Below, one piece after another: positions 17,802 through 27,600 of a DNA stretch of 64,000 bases (position 1 is its first letter; the number at the start of each line of letters is the position of its first letter). A program made the position numbers and the translations under genes. Source of the DNA: an uncultured Christensenella sp. Its GTDB lineage: Bacteria > Bacillota > Clostridia > Christensenellales > UBA3700. The stretch is taken from positions 22,760-86,759 of the forward strand of contig CAJUBA010000006.1 of assembly GCA_910584635.1 (NCBI GenBank). Direction: 5' to 3'. The notes under the pieces were generated by a model. It was not told the origin of the DNA, searched no databases, and saw only the letters and a program-made list of their open reading frames with translations.

Positions 17802-18695
17802 ATGAAGTTTTTATCGGTAGCGCAAACGGCGAAAAAATGGAATATGTCCGAACGTAGCGTAAGGAATTATTGCGCTATGGGGAAAGTGGACGGAGCGTTT
17901 TTAACGGGTAAAACGTGGAATATTCCTGATGATGCGCAAAAACCCGATAGGGTAAATAAGCGCGTCGATATACCTACCACATTACTTGAAATACTTTTAG
18001 CCGAGAAAAAATCCAAACTGTCGGGTGGCATTTATCATAAGGTGCAAATAGACTTGACATACAATTCTAATCATATAGAGGGTAGTCGACTTTCACACGA
18101 CCAAACACGCTATATATTTGAAACAAACACAATCGGAATAGAAAGTGGCGCAGTAAAAGTCGACGATATAGTAGAAACGGCTAATCACTTTAAGTGTATC
18201 GATTTGATAATAGAAAACGCTAAAAAAGCAATCACAGAAGCATTCATTAAAGAGTTGCACCGCACGTTAAAGAACGGCACGACGGACGCACGGCAGGATT
18301 GGTTTGCCGTTGGCGATTACAAAAGATTGCCTAATACCGTGGGCGATATGTTTACGGCGAAACCCGAAGAAGTAGCCGAAAAAATGAAAGAACTGCTTTT
18401 TGAATATAATGCGAAAAAAGAAAAGTCATTCGATGACCTTTTGGACTTTCACTATAATTTTGAATGTATACACCCATTCCAAGACGGTAACGGCAGAATC
18501 GGCAGACTTTTGTTATTTAAGGAATGCCTAAAACATAATATCGTTCCGTTCATCATAGACGAGGAATTAAAGATGTTTTACTATCGCGGACTGAAAGAGT
18601 GGAAAATTGAGCGAGGGTACTTGCGCGATACTTGCCTTGCGGCGCAAGACAAATTCAAAAAGGGTCTTGACTATTTTCACATTAAATATAATTGA
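17802..18695 (+). CDS. Fic-domain protein with N-terminal HTH and inhibitory motif
   Basis: A 297-residue Fic protein that would transfer AMP (or another nucleotide group) to a hydroxyl side chain of a target protein. Residues 1-50 form a MerR/HTH_17-like DNA-binding segment (VAQTAKKWNMSERSVRNY). The inhibitory motif SNHIEGS (S89, E93) precedes the core, so it is a class II, self-inhibited Fic. The active-site loop HPFQDGNGRIGR begins at the catalytic H224. Such proteins resemble Fic toxins with a built-in antitoxin helix. It stands alone under its own promoter with palindromic sites. The target is unknown. Confidence 0.93.
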   Translation: MKFLSVAQTAKKWNMSERSVRNYCAMGKVDGAFLTGKTWNIPDDAQKPDRVNKRVDIPTTLLEILLAEKKSKLSGGIYHKVQIDLTYNSNHIEGSRLSHDQTRYIFETNTIGIESGAVKVDDIVETANHFKCIDLIIENAKKAITEAFIKELHRTLKNGTTDARQDWFAVGDYKRLPNTVGDMFTAKPEEVAEKMKELLFEYNAKKEKSFDDLLDFHYNFECIHPFQDGNGRIGRLLLFKECLKHNIVPFIIDEELKMFYYRGLKEWKIERGYLRDTCLAAQDKFKKGLDYFHIKYN

Positions 18696-18780
18696 TTAAA
18701 AACTTTGTTGAGATATTATATCTATCGAATGTAAAAGCGATTTCACACAAAAAACCGCCTTAAAAGGTGATTTTCTTATA

Positions 18781-18813
18781 CAAAAAAGTACTCTCAACGT
18801 TTTGAGAGTACTT
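18781..18813 (-). terminator. Intrinsic terminator after tRNA-Thr
   Basis: AAGTACTCTCAA (18786-18797) pairs with TTGAGAGTACTT (18802-18813). Read on the minus strand it ends in a T run and lies immediately 3' of the tRNA. Confidence 0.88.
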
Positions 18814-18815
18814 AA

Positions 18816-18891
<76 letters not shown>

Positions 18892-19039
18892 ATATTAAGT
18901 TTGTAGTTTACTATAATCGCGTCCTTGGCGGACGTGCGCTCCCGACTGCAAAAGAACCTCGCTTGATCTTTGAAACCTTTCGTCGTTGCAGTTCGCTTTG
19001 ACTAAAAACGATTATCAATCGTTTTCTTAACGTCGCGCG

Positions 19040-19065
19040 CCTGCTGAGCCATAGCAGCATATTAA
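19040..19065 (-). repeat. Partial duplicate of the tRNA-Thr 5' end
   Basis: These 26 bases exactly repeat 18873-18898, which is the tRNA 5' acceptor and D arm plus 7 bases of upstream flank. Between the two copies (about 18917-18945) a degenerate anticodon-arm-like stretch (CGTCCTTGGCGGACG) also occurs. It cannot fold as a full tRNA. It marks a tandem duplication followed by decay, or the footprint of an integration event at the tRNA. The rest of the gene-poor stretch 18892-19247 shows nothing further. Confidence 0.75.
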
Positions 19066-19247
19066 ATATTAATCTAACGCGCCTAAACCGTAGCAACCAA
19101 TTCTTTTGGAATCGCAGTTTTGCTTGCTTAATCATTATAAATGAAAGAGAGGTCAGTGTCAAATATTTTTTGCGATTAAATTGTAATTGTGTTTGTATTG
19201 ACAAGTATATCGTAAATAAGTATATTATAAATATTGAGGAAAGGCAG

Positions 19248-20039
19248 ATGAGTAAAAAGAAAATCGACAAAGATACGGTTATCAACAGAGGACAATATAG
19301 CATTGTCAAGATTGTCATGCTTAATATTATCGGCGGAATTTTTGTTCTTATCGGAGCAAAGTTGGTTTCCATTTGCATTGAAATGGTTGCGGAAGTTATA
19401 AAAAAAGGCGAATCATTTAACGCGACGGTTTTGTTGCCTATGGTAATCGGCTTATTATTTGGATTATTCGGCGGAATCGCTTTGTTTTTCGCATGGAAAG
19501 ACGTCTATCATTGGAGAAAGAAAAAGATTGCTAGGGAATGCGGAGAAGACGGTTTTGCCGTCATAATCGATTATTACAGCATCTCCGAAGGGTCGAAAAG
19601 CGGTATGAACATAAACCGCTATTACGGCTTCGTTTTGTCTTATGAAAAGGACGGGGAGCAAAAGACTTTCAAGACTGACGCTACGTTTGAAATCAACGAA
19701 TACAATTACTTGAAATCTTTGGATCAGGTCAAAATAAAGATTTACGGGGATTACGTGGTAATCAACGAAGAATTTCGCTACGGTATTTATACAAAAGATT
19801 CATATTCGGGATTGGACAAAAAGTATTTCAATGAAAAGCCTTATTCCACGATTATAAAAATTATGACCTGGTTTACGCTAATTTGGATAGTAGTGTTTTT
19901 TGTTTTTTTCGGATTGACAATAGCGCTGAAAAACAACGTGTTTGTTTTTATCGGATTCGCAGGTTTTCCGGTGGTCATTATACCGCTTGGCATAGTCTAT
20001 GCGTATTACTTTTTCGGAGGCGACAAGAAAAAGAAATAG
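19248..20039 (+). CDS. Membrane protein with four predicted helices
   Basis: A 263-residue protein, start at 19248 supported by GAGGAAAGG. Two hydrophobic segments lie near residues 21-47 (MLNIIGGIFVLIGAKLVS) and 58-80 (LLPMVIGLLFGLFGGIALFF), then a soluble beta-rich domain of about 110 residues (YGFVLSYEKDGEQKTFKTDA), then two more helices (MTWFTLIWIVVFFVFFGLT and FIGFAGFPVVIIPLGIVYAY) and a basic tail. The pattern of membrane pairs around a small beta domain resembles DUF3592-like proteins, but I cannot assign it. Convergent with the SNF2 gene, 20 bp apart. Confidence 0.75.
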   Translation: MSKKKIDKDTVINRGQYSIVKIVMLNIIGGIFVLIGAKLVSICIEMVAEVIKKGESFNATVLLPMVIGLLFGLFGGIALFFAWKDVYHWRKKKIARECGEDGFAVIIDYYSISEGSKSGMNINRYYGFVLSYEKDGEQKTFKTDATFEINEYNYLKSLDQVKIKIYGDYVVINEEFRYGIYTKDSYSGLDKKYFNEKPYSTIIKIMTWFTLIWIVVFFVFFGLTIALKNNVFVFIGFAGFPVVIIPLGIVYAYYFFGGDKKKK

Positions 20040-20059
20040 GGCGTATTTATTAACAAAAT

Positions 20060-22240
20060 TTAAGATTGTTGCGATATTTGCGGACTGTCGGGTTGAGATA
20101 GTCCGCGTTTTTCGTTTATTCTCGCAATTTCTTTTTCCATAATATCTCCGAAAGAATTTTCGTCGATTTCCAAACTTTGTTCTGCCGAAACGGATTTATC
20201 TGCGAAAGCGTCGAATACCGCTTGTTTTTGTTCCAAGGTATCGGTTATCTTTTCGTCTACAGAATCTTCGCATAGCAGTCTGAATACTAGTACGTTGCGC
20301 GACTGTCCCATTCTGTAAGCGCGGGAAATGGCTTGATTTTCCGTAGAGGGTTTGAACTGCGGTTCGCAAATTACGACAACGCTTGCCGACTGGATATTAA
20401 GTCCCGTGCCTCCCGACTGTATTTGCGCCAACAGCACGCTACCCGCAGGAGCCGCGTCAAATTCGTCCAATATCTCTTGACGTCTTTGCGGGGGAACGGA
20501 GCCGTTGATAGGATTCAAACATTTGTCTCCGAGTAGCATATATATCTTGCGAATAGTGTCCAAAAAGAAGGAGAACACTATTACTTTTCTGTTGTCTTTT
20601 TCCGCATCTTCGACGATTTCGAGCAAGCGGTTGGCTTTTGACGAATTTTTCAAGTCTTTGACGTTCCACGAAACTCTTCGCGCTTCTACGTATTTCTTTT
20701 GCAAAACGGCGTTTTCGTAGAGTTCCTCTTCTTCGGAATTCATTTCGCACCACTCCTCGCTTTGTATAAGTTCTGGCAATTCGGTAAGCACGTCGTCGCG
20801 TTTTCTTCTATAATAAACGGGAGCGATTTTCAATCTGAATTGCGGGGCGGAAGACATAAATGCAAAGCCTTTAATTTGATTTGCAAGGTCGGGTTGAAGA
20901 ATAGAAATAAGGCTTATCATCTCGTCAACGTCGTTTTCAAGCGCGGTACCCGTCATAAACAAAATTCCTTCCGCGCGTTTGCACAGTCTTTTTGTATTGA
21001 CGGTGCGTTTGGCTTCGGGATTTTTTATGTAGTGCGCTTCGTCAACAACGAGCAAGTCGAATTTGAAAGTCTCGTCCATTTTGAAAAACGCGGTGGTTTC
21101 GTAAGTCGTTATTCCCACGCCGCCTTCTTTAATCCACGTTTTCAAAGCGCTGTCTCTGTCGTCGCCGTGAATCTTAATCGCGTTTAATTCGCTGTGTTTG
21201 GTTATTTCTCTTCGCCAGTTGGAAAGCACGCTTGCGGGGCAGATTACGAGAAAATGCGTCGCTCCGCCGTTTTTGAGCGAAACCATTGCCGCTATTGCCT
21301 GTATGGTTTTTCCCAAGCCCATTTCGTCGCCTAGCAAGACTTTTTTCTGATGTAAAATATATTTAACTCCCCATTCCTGATAACGGCGCAACGAGCATTT
21401 CAAACCGTCGAGATTCAATGGCTGTTGTTTTATATCCAACGCGAGGTCTTCGGGCAGTCCGTAGACAACGTCGTCAGTTCCCAAAAGTCCCGGACATATA
21501 TCTTCAAGAATATTAAAGAAAGTAACAGTATTTTTGTCAAAGTCTTCCCATGCGTCGACTGCGTCGGTTGATAGAATCTTGTTGACGTCGTTTAACAGGG
21601 AAGTAACTTCTGTGTTGTAACTCTCTCTAAGTAATTGCTCCAATGAAACGTAAGCGTTTATCGCCGCCTCTTTTCGCTTTTTGGATACGAACAGCCACCC
21701 CAAGGTTTTCGTGGCAGGCAGAAGATTTTCAATGGAGAGAGTAATTTTGGAGTAATAGTCGTCGAGTAGAGTTTTACTTGTTTTCGAATAAGGCAAACAA
21801 TTCTTAAAAATTGAGATAGCGGTTACAAGTTTGGTTGTAAACTCGTTTCTTGAATCAATGCTCAATCTGATTTTTATTTCGCGACGTATCTTTTCGGAAA
21901 ACTCGTCGACTTTTCTTTTTATCGTGTAAGCGGTATCTTCGCTTATTCCGTTGACGTCGGCGATGTCGTACACCGAAACGGAGCGCAAATCCCCGAAAGT
22001 TTCAAATCCGTTTTCTGTGAGCGCTTTTACTCTAATACCTCTTCTATCGCGGTTAAGTTCCTCGACGGAAACCGTATTGAGTATAGCCAACACTTCATTA
22101 TCCGTATAAGCGTCTGCGGCTTTCTTTACCTCGTCGCGCAATGCGATGCTAAGTCCCTTCGCTTCTTTTAGTGAAGCGATATATGTTTCGTGCGTTCTTA
22201 TAATTTTCTTTGCGTCTTTTGCCGAAAAATCTCTTGCCAT
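20060..22240 (-). CDS. SNF2-family DEAD-like helicase
   Basis: A 726-residue SF2 helicase/translocase of the SNF2 group. The N-terminal third is helical with a helix-hairpin-helix-like stretch (YDIADVNGISEDTAYTIKRK). The two RecA domains show Walker A LLGDEMGLGKTIQA, DEAH box VVDEAHYIKNP, GTALEND, motif V QSGGTGLNIQSA and motif VI ISRAYRMGQSRNV. Such proteins use ATP to move along double-stranded DNA and remodel bound proteins. It stands alone, with no methylase or nuclease beside it, so a housekeeping DNA-repair or transcription role is likelier than defence. It is complete. Confidence 0.93.
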   Translation of the reverse strand: MARDFSAKDAKKIIRTHETYIASLKEAKGLSIALRDEVKKAADAYTDNEVLAILNTVSVEELNRDRRGIRVKALTENGFETFGDLRSVSVYDIADVNGISEDTAYTIKRKVDEFSEKIRREIKIRLSIDSRNEFTTKLVTAISIFKNCLPYSKTSKTLLDDYYSKITLSIENLLPATKTLGWLFVSKKRKEAAINAYVSLEQLLRESYNTEVTSLLNDVNKILSTDAVDAWEDFDKNTVTFFNILEDICPGLLGTDDVVYGLPEDLALDIKQQPLNLDGLKCSLRRYQEWGVKYILHQKKVLLGDEMGLGKTIQAIAAMVSLKNGGATHFLVICPASVLSNWRREITKHSELNAIKIHGDDRDSALKTWIKEGGVGITTYETTAFFKMDETFKFDLLVVDEAHYIKNPEAKRTVNTKRLCKRAEGILFMTGTALENDVDEMISLISILQPDLANQIKGFAFMSSAPQFRLKIAPVYYRRKRDDVLTELPELIQSEEWCEMNSEEEELYENAVLQKKYVEARRVSWNVKDLKNSSKANRLLEIVEDAEKDNRKVIVFSFFLDTIRKIYMLLGDKCLNPINGSVPPQRRQEILDEFDAAPAGSVLLAQIQSGGTGLNIQSASVVVICEPQFKPSTENQAISRAYRMGQSRNVLVFRLLCEDSVDEKITDTLEQKQAVFDAFADKSVSAEQSLEIDENSFGDIMEKEIARINEKRGLSQPDSPQISQQS

Positions 22241-22499
22241 AATTCACTCCGTATATCAAGATTATAGCATTTAAGTAATTTATATGCAAAGAATTATATA
22301 TATAATACGATTTATTTATACAAAGAATAACAATTTAATAATAAACAGACGCATTTTGACTTAAAAAAAGGTGATAAACTTAAAGCCGTTTTGCAATTTT
22401 TTGTTTTTTTCAACAAAAAACACTAAAAGTATTGAAAAATTGAAATTTTATTGTTACAATAATAACGGTGTGGGTAATCTATCAGGATTATTAGGTGAT

Positions 22500-23108
22500 A
22501 TGAAAGGTTTAGGTGCTAGAATTTCTAAACTTCGTCTTGATAACCAGTTATCTCAAGAAAAGTTTGGAATGCTAATAGGGGTTACACGTCAGACAGTTTC
22601 ACGTTGGGAAATGGACAAAAGAAAAATCAGCGCAGAAAAGATAAGGTTGATTTGTGAAAAGTTTGATGTGGATTCCGAATATTTTTATGCTGTCGAATTT
22701 GACAGTAAAGTCAACAAAAATTCGGAAAATGAAATAAGCAAGGAAGCAGTCGACGCAAACGTCGAAGTGCTTGCTTGCGTATCGGAAGAACAAACGGAAG
22801 AATGCGTTAAAGAAGTCGAGACGGTTTCTGAACAAGTTTTTATTCCGGAAAAGAAGCAAAATACGATTACTATTAAAATATCGTTGATTTTGTTAGTTGT
22901 GGCGGTGTTATCTATTGGAATAACTGCAGTAATATTTGGTTATTCAATAGATTCTCATAAAGATGCTGTTGGAACGACATCTTCTGCATCTATGAATTTG
23001 GGATGGGAAAGTATAGGTTGGACAATATTTGTAATTGCAAGTATTGTATGCGTTGCGTGTGTATCGGTACTTGTTGCAATAAATAGAAAAGGTAAAAATA
23101 ATAAATGA
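22500..23108 (+). CDS. XRE regulator with two membrane helices
   Basis: A 202-residue protein; start at 22500 after AGGTGAT, although the frame stays open 43 residues further. Residues 1-65 are a Cro/CI helix-turn-helix (SKLRLDNQLSQEKFGMLIG, then VTRQTVSRWEMDKRKIS). A Glu-rich linker leads to two membrane segments (ITIKISLILLVVAVLSIG and GWTIFVIASIVCVACVSVL). Such anchored XRE proteins are common in Clostridia and often pair with a neighbouring membrane or secreted product. The next gene, 12 bp away, encodes a small secreted protein, so they are probably co-expressed. Confidence 0.85.
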   Translation: MKGLGARISKLRLDNQLSQEKFGMLIGVTRQTVSRWEMDKRKISAEKIRLICEKFDVDSEYFYAVEFDSKVNKNSENEISKEAVDANVEVLACVSEEQTEECVKEVETVSEQVFIPEKKQNTITIKISLILLVVAVLSIGITAVIFGYSIDSHKDAVGTTSSASMNLGWESIGWTIFVIASIVCVACVSVLVAINRKGKNNK

Positions 23109-23120
23109 GAGGTTATAAAT

Positions 23121-23597
23121 ATGCTAAAAACTAAAAAAAATATGGTGTTGACCATTTTATTGGTTGTATCTGTTTTGGCGTTATGTTGCGCTTGCTGTTT
23201 TATAAACAGTAATACCGCAAATGCCGATACAGAAGACAGCACAGAAAGTGCGCAGCCTAGAGGCATTTATACAAGAATGACAATAGATTTGGGTACATAC
23301 GGACACAGCATGTGGGCAAGAGCGCGCAATGATTTCACAATAGGAAATTCTGTGATTCAGGTTTACGTATATCTCTATTCTTCGCCTAATTATCAGTATA
23401 CTTACAGAAACATGACGCTTGAGGCTGTTGACTACATAAGCGATTTGGATATATACAAGACCTTTGAAGTAACAGCGCCAATAAACGGGGTAGAGAGATA
23501 TTGGAGAGCGAGAATGCAATATAAATTTGATAATAAAGAATGGGAGTCTGTGGAAACAAAAACTTATTTGATAAGTGCGGACGGCATGCTCCTCTAA
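23121..23597 (+). CDS. Small secreted protein of unknown function
   Basis: A 158-residue exported protein. The N-terminus is basic, then hydrophobic (VLTILLVVSVLALCCACCF) and ends near NTANADTE, giving a likely signal peptidase site around ANA-DT. Several cysteines lie in the hydrophobic region rather than in a clean lipobox. The mature part is beta-rich with many tyrosines (VIQVYVYLYSSPNYQYTY). No family recognised. It is translationally close to the membrane-anchored XRE regulator and ends at a terminator, so the two likely form one unit. Confidence 0.75.
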   Translation: MLKTKKNMVLTILLVVSVLALCCACCFINSNTANADTEDSTESAQPRGIYTRMTIDLGTYGHSMWARARNDFTIGNSVIQVYVYLYSSPNYQYTYRNMTLEAVDYISDLDIYKTFEVTAPINGVERYWRARMQYKFDNKEWESVETKTYLISADGMLL

Positions 23598-23621
23598 AAC
23601 ACAACAAATTGCAACAAATAT

Positions 23622-23654
23622 AAAACAGTTGAGAGTAAAATCTCGACTGTTTTT
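23622..23654 (+). terminator. Intrinsic terminator after the secreted protein
   Basis: AAAACAGTTGAGA pairs with TCTCGACTGTTTT (one G-T pair) and the right arm ends in a T run. The A-rich left arm could also serve the convergent minus-strand regulator. Confidence 0.85.
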
Positions 23655-23670
23655 ATGTAACGCTAATATT

Positions 23671-24105
23671 TTAATATCTGCCTAATAATTCATCAATGGA
23701 ACCGCCGAGATCTTTTGCAATATAATAGACTACGTCAAGTCTTGGAGTAACTCCACTCTTCCAATGTCTGATTATACTCTCGTCAAAAAAACTCTTCTTT
23801 GCGAATTGGAAATTAGTAATATTATTGTCTTTCAAAAGTTGTTGATACCTATCGACAAATCCGCTGATATCATATTCCCACGTCGCGTATTTTTTCTTGT
23901 TTTTATTCTCGTCTAAACCAAATAAATAATCGAGAGAGCAGTCGAAATATTTTGCTATTTTCATTGTTATTGGAACTGTCGGAATAGAACCGCGAAGATA
24001 ACGACTGTATTGAATTGCGGTAACGTCGCTTTCCTTTGCGAGTTGTCTTAATGACAACCCTGTATTTGCCACCAAATCGCCTAATATATCTCTAAAAGAA
24101 TCCAT
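23671..24105 (-). CDS. XRE regulator with two helix-turn-helix segments
   Basis: A 144-residue cytosolic regulator; start at 24105 follows AGGAGC eight bases upstream. A first HTH (LRQLAKESDVTAIQYSRYLRG) spans residues about 18-38, split here as LRQLAKESDV and TAIQYSRYLRG; a second HTH-like domain covers about 80-135 (ITNFQFAKKSFFDESIIRHW, then KSGVTPRLDVVYYIAKDLGG). It lies divergently next to the 21-bp operator-like array in front of the giant toxin gene, so it is the nearest candidate to bind that array, which is inference from position only. Confidence 0.85.
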   Translation of the reverse strand: MDSFRDILGDLVANTGLSLRQLAKESDVTAIQYSRYLRGSIPTVPITMKIAKYFDCSLDYLFGLDENKNKKKYATWEYDISGFVDRYQQLLKDNNITNFQFAKKSFFDESIIRHWKSGVTPRLDVVYYIAKDLGGSIDELLGRY

Positions 24106-24340
24106 TTTAATTGCTCCTAACAAAATAATTTGCAAGACCTTATTTTACCCGTCTACTATATAGAAATATATGTTACGTGAAAGATTTTGTAACAGATAAG
24201 CCTATGATTTATTATAAAAGGAAAAGGGTGCGGAGTCAAGTAAATCGGATAATTGAAATCATAGAGTAAAAACGGTATATATAAAATCAAAGCGACAGAA
24301 GTTTTTCAGCATAAATTAGCAAAAACATTACTTTTACGGC

Positions 24341-24571
24341 AAATGTAAACAAAAGTTAACAAAATGTAAATATATGATTGCACGGATGTAAACATAAGTT
24401 GATACAAAATTTAACATTTTTGGTCAAATGTAAACTTTTGTTGCGGGATGTAAACATAAGTTGACAAAATGTAAACAAAAGTTGACACGCGATTTACATT
24501 TATCGACAAGATGTTAACAAAAGTTGACAAGATGTTAACTTTTGTTGACAAATCTTAGTTGACTTTTACTG
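24341..24571. repeat. Array of about ten 21-bp dyad units before the toxin promoter
   Basis: Units begin near 24341, 24362, 24384, 24406, 24426, 24446, 24467, 24490, 24509, 24530 and 24551. The best form is TGTAAAC-AAAA-GTTGACA or TGTTAAC-AAAA-GTTGACA, an imperfect dyad with 7-bp arms and a 4-bp centre, which is flipped to TTTT in two units. The 20-23 bp period is two helical turns, so all units face the same side of the DNA. Units 4, 7 and 10 are degenerate. The last unit merges with the -35 box of the promoter. The left part of the 553-bp intergenic region (24106-24340) holds only the XRE promoter region. Confidence 0.8.
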
Positions 24572-24587
24572 TTTTTAAGGCTATTAT
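24559..24587 (+). promoter_or_regulatory. Sigma-A promoter of the giant toxin gene
   Basis: TTGACT (24559-24564), a 17-bp spacer and TATTAT (24582-24587), about 70 bp before the ATG. The -35 box belongs to the last unit of the repeat array, so a protein on the array would touch RNA polymerase. Confidence 0.55.
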
Positions 24588-24658
24588 AACAAAAAATAAA
24601 AAATAATACAACGTTTTGGAATAACAATCTAGAGAGAAAAACGGGAGAAGTACGAGAG

Positions 24659-27600
24659 ATGAAAACGAAAAAAATTATCACTTTATGCTTATTGTTGTTG
24701 CTGTGCTTGGGTTTAGGCGCGGGCGTATCTTTGAGTATGGGAAATACTCAAGATATAGCCGTTTACGCGGCGCAGGAAGAAACGCAACCGAAGACTCAAT
24801 CTATGTCAATCGGGGTCAACGCTTATGAGTTGGAAGACAACACGGGGTACATACAAAGCGAAGATAAGAGGGTATCTTCTTCTAATCATCCTTTGAAAAA
24901 CAATTTAGTCAATATCTCTGTGTTCACGCAAAGCGACATTCAAGTACCGGTAATAGAAAAAGGGAAAATTTCCGGATACGACGCTTACGGGGTTACGGGC
25001 AACTCCGTCGCTTTGAAGTTGTCTTACAATTTCTCCAATCCCGAAAGTCTTAGGACAAACCGCTTTTACGATTATAACGACAAATGCTATAAGACTCGGG
25101 TATATTCAATATCCGACGACACGGCGCAAAACGTAGGGGATATTGAAAGACTGGGTATCGTGGGAACGGGGGCGTTTATTTTCCAAAAGAAAAGCGACGC
25201 GAACGGACAGTGGGAGTGGACGACCAAAGACGGCGAAACCAAAAAGAGTCTGCATACCGTGGATTTTACGGAAGTAGTTCCTCTCAGCGATTATTATAAA
25301 ACAGAAAAATACGACCTTTATACGCCGTCGGGGAAAGATTTGTCTAGCGGAGTGTTCATAAAACTGACGTTTGCTTACGAGTTGAAGATTACGACGAGTT
25401 GGGAATACACGAACTGGCTTGGGATAACCAAGACAAAATCGGAAACGGAGTACATAAATATGTTGGAGAGCGCCGAATTCTATTTGGCGCAGAACTCCGG
25501 CGCGGTACTTTTCCACAACGCAAGCACTTTCGGGAAGACGGGAGACGAGGAAGGAAGCGGAGCGATTTCCATTGAGGATTTCGAGACGATATTAAACGGG
25601 GACGTAACGCTCAACGGATTCAGATTGGATACGATGGGAGTTGAGACTTACGATATAAAGTATACATTCAACGGAGCGGAAGAGCATACGGCTTTCGACG
25701 GACAGGTATTTCTCGAACAAGGTCGCTATGATTTCGTAATAAACAGACAGTTGGGAGCGAGTATAAGGCACACGGTTTTCGTCGACCGAAGGGAAGTCAA
25801 CGACGCGGTAGTCGGCTATTTCGGACAAAGCCTGTTTACGCCGGACAGTAAAAGGGTGTATACGACGGGAGAATATCCGGCGTATCTTGCAGGTCATGCG
25901 ACGTGGCATTTGAACGCTACGGACGGCACAGTTGCGCCCGTTGTGGGAAAACTGTATAAAATAATAGAAGACGGCGAGGAAGAATGGGTATACGACATCG
26001 AGCAGTCGCGCGATTCCGATTATAAGACGAAAGCGTTGGAAAAGACGATATACGAGCCGGGAATATATAAAGCGGAATTTTGGGGCAACCCGAGATATTT
26101 GCATACCGAGGAACTTTCGGGAGATTTGTACCATTTTACTTTCAGATTCGAGATAGTAGACGAAGATACTCCGGTAGAGCCGTCAATCAACGAAGCGTAT
26201 TTGAACGGCTTGTACGGATTTTCGGATATGCAGAGCAAGTATTACGCGGTAGTGTTGCCTACAAAGGGAGAGGGCAACGCAATCTTCGCATTTTCAGATT
26301 TTAGCGGAGCGTACGATTTCGCTTATGAAAACGAGCGCGCGAAAATAATAAAGAACCAAAATAAATATATATACGGGGGAAAGACTTACGACACGCAAAA
26401 AGACTTGTTGGCGGAAGTGGACAAAGTCGTCAAGACTCTTATAGTCGAGCGCTATTTCGATTCGACGAATCCCGAAAGTTACCAGACCGCCGACGTAGCG
26501 GACGATAAGATTTTGGATATGAATTTCTCCAAAGACGTAATCGTCTTTACCAACGATACCGAGCAGTCGTATATGAAAGCGGGATTGCCGTCTTTGAACG
26601 GAAGAAAGTACCGTTATATTTCTCCCGACACGGGCGAAATAGAAGAAGGAGTAATGAATTTCGCGTTTATCAAAGTGGCGGATTTTGAGAGCGACAGCGT
26701 TACGCTTGTCCACAAAGCCAGTCAAAAGACCTACGAGATAGTCTACGGAGTGTCAGTTGAATACCAGTTGGTATTGGCAAACGCGCCGAGCGGAGTGTAT
26801 ACGGTACGCGAAACGAACTCCAACAACGCGACTTGCGAATACGACACCGTTTATATCCGTCCGGGAGAAATGACGGGTACGGCGACTTTCAGCCTATTCA
26901 AGAACGGCAGATTCATTGAAAAAACGTTTGGCAGAAACAGTACCGTTACCGAAACGGGATTAAGCGGATTTATATTAAAATCTCTTACCAACGAACTGGA
27001 TTTATACAGTATAGTAAAAATAAATCACGACGGCGAAGTATCTATATACAATTTCGACGAAGTGTCGGAGATGTGGTTTGCCGACGGCGGAGTATACGAA
27101 TTCACTCTAGCCGACAGACAGGGCAATACCGTCGAATTCAGTCTGATTATAAGCGATCCTGTGGGATACGCTGACGTATATCTACAACTCGAGCAGGAAG
27201 ACGACGAGATAACAAAGTATTTCCATGTCTTTGTAGGTCAGGAAATTCAACTTCCTACGCCCACGCTCGAAAGCGATTTGTACGTCTTTGACGGATGGCT
27301 TTATAATGACGAACTGATTACAGACAACGTATTTATTCCGCAAACGGGCGGAGATTTATACGTATGGCAACAGATAACCCAAAAATACACGTATCTCGAT
27401 TTCGATACCGACGGCGGAAATTATATCGAGAGAATGAAAGTCGAGATAGGCGAGCCGATACAACTACCCGAAGCAGTCAAAGCGGGATGGACGTTCGGCG
27501 GTTGGGAGTACGGAGGCGCGGTATACAACGGCGAGTATATCCCCACTTCGGCAAGCCCGACGTTTGTCGCTAAATGGCATTACGTGTCTTCGGAAATTGC

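Noticed and set aside
18911..19378. 155-residue minus-strand frame over the tRNA-flanking region
   Set aside because: It overlaps the partial tRNA copy and the start of a well-supported plus-strand gene, has no ribosome site and a composition rich in Leu/Ser/Thr from antisense reading.
24341..24571. 21-bp units considered as a CRISPR or minisatellite
   Set aside because: There are no spacers, the units are dyads that vary within the centre, and they end on a promoter, which fits operator sites better.
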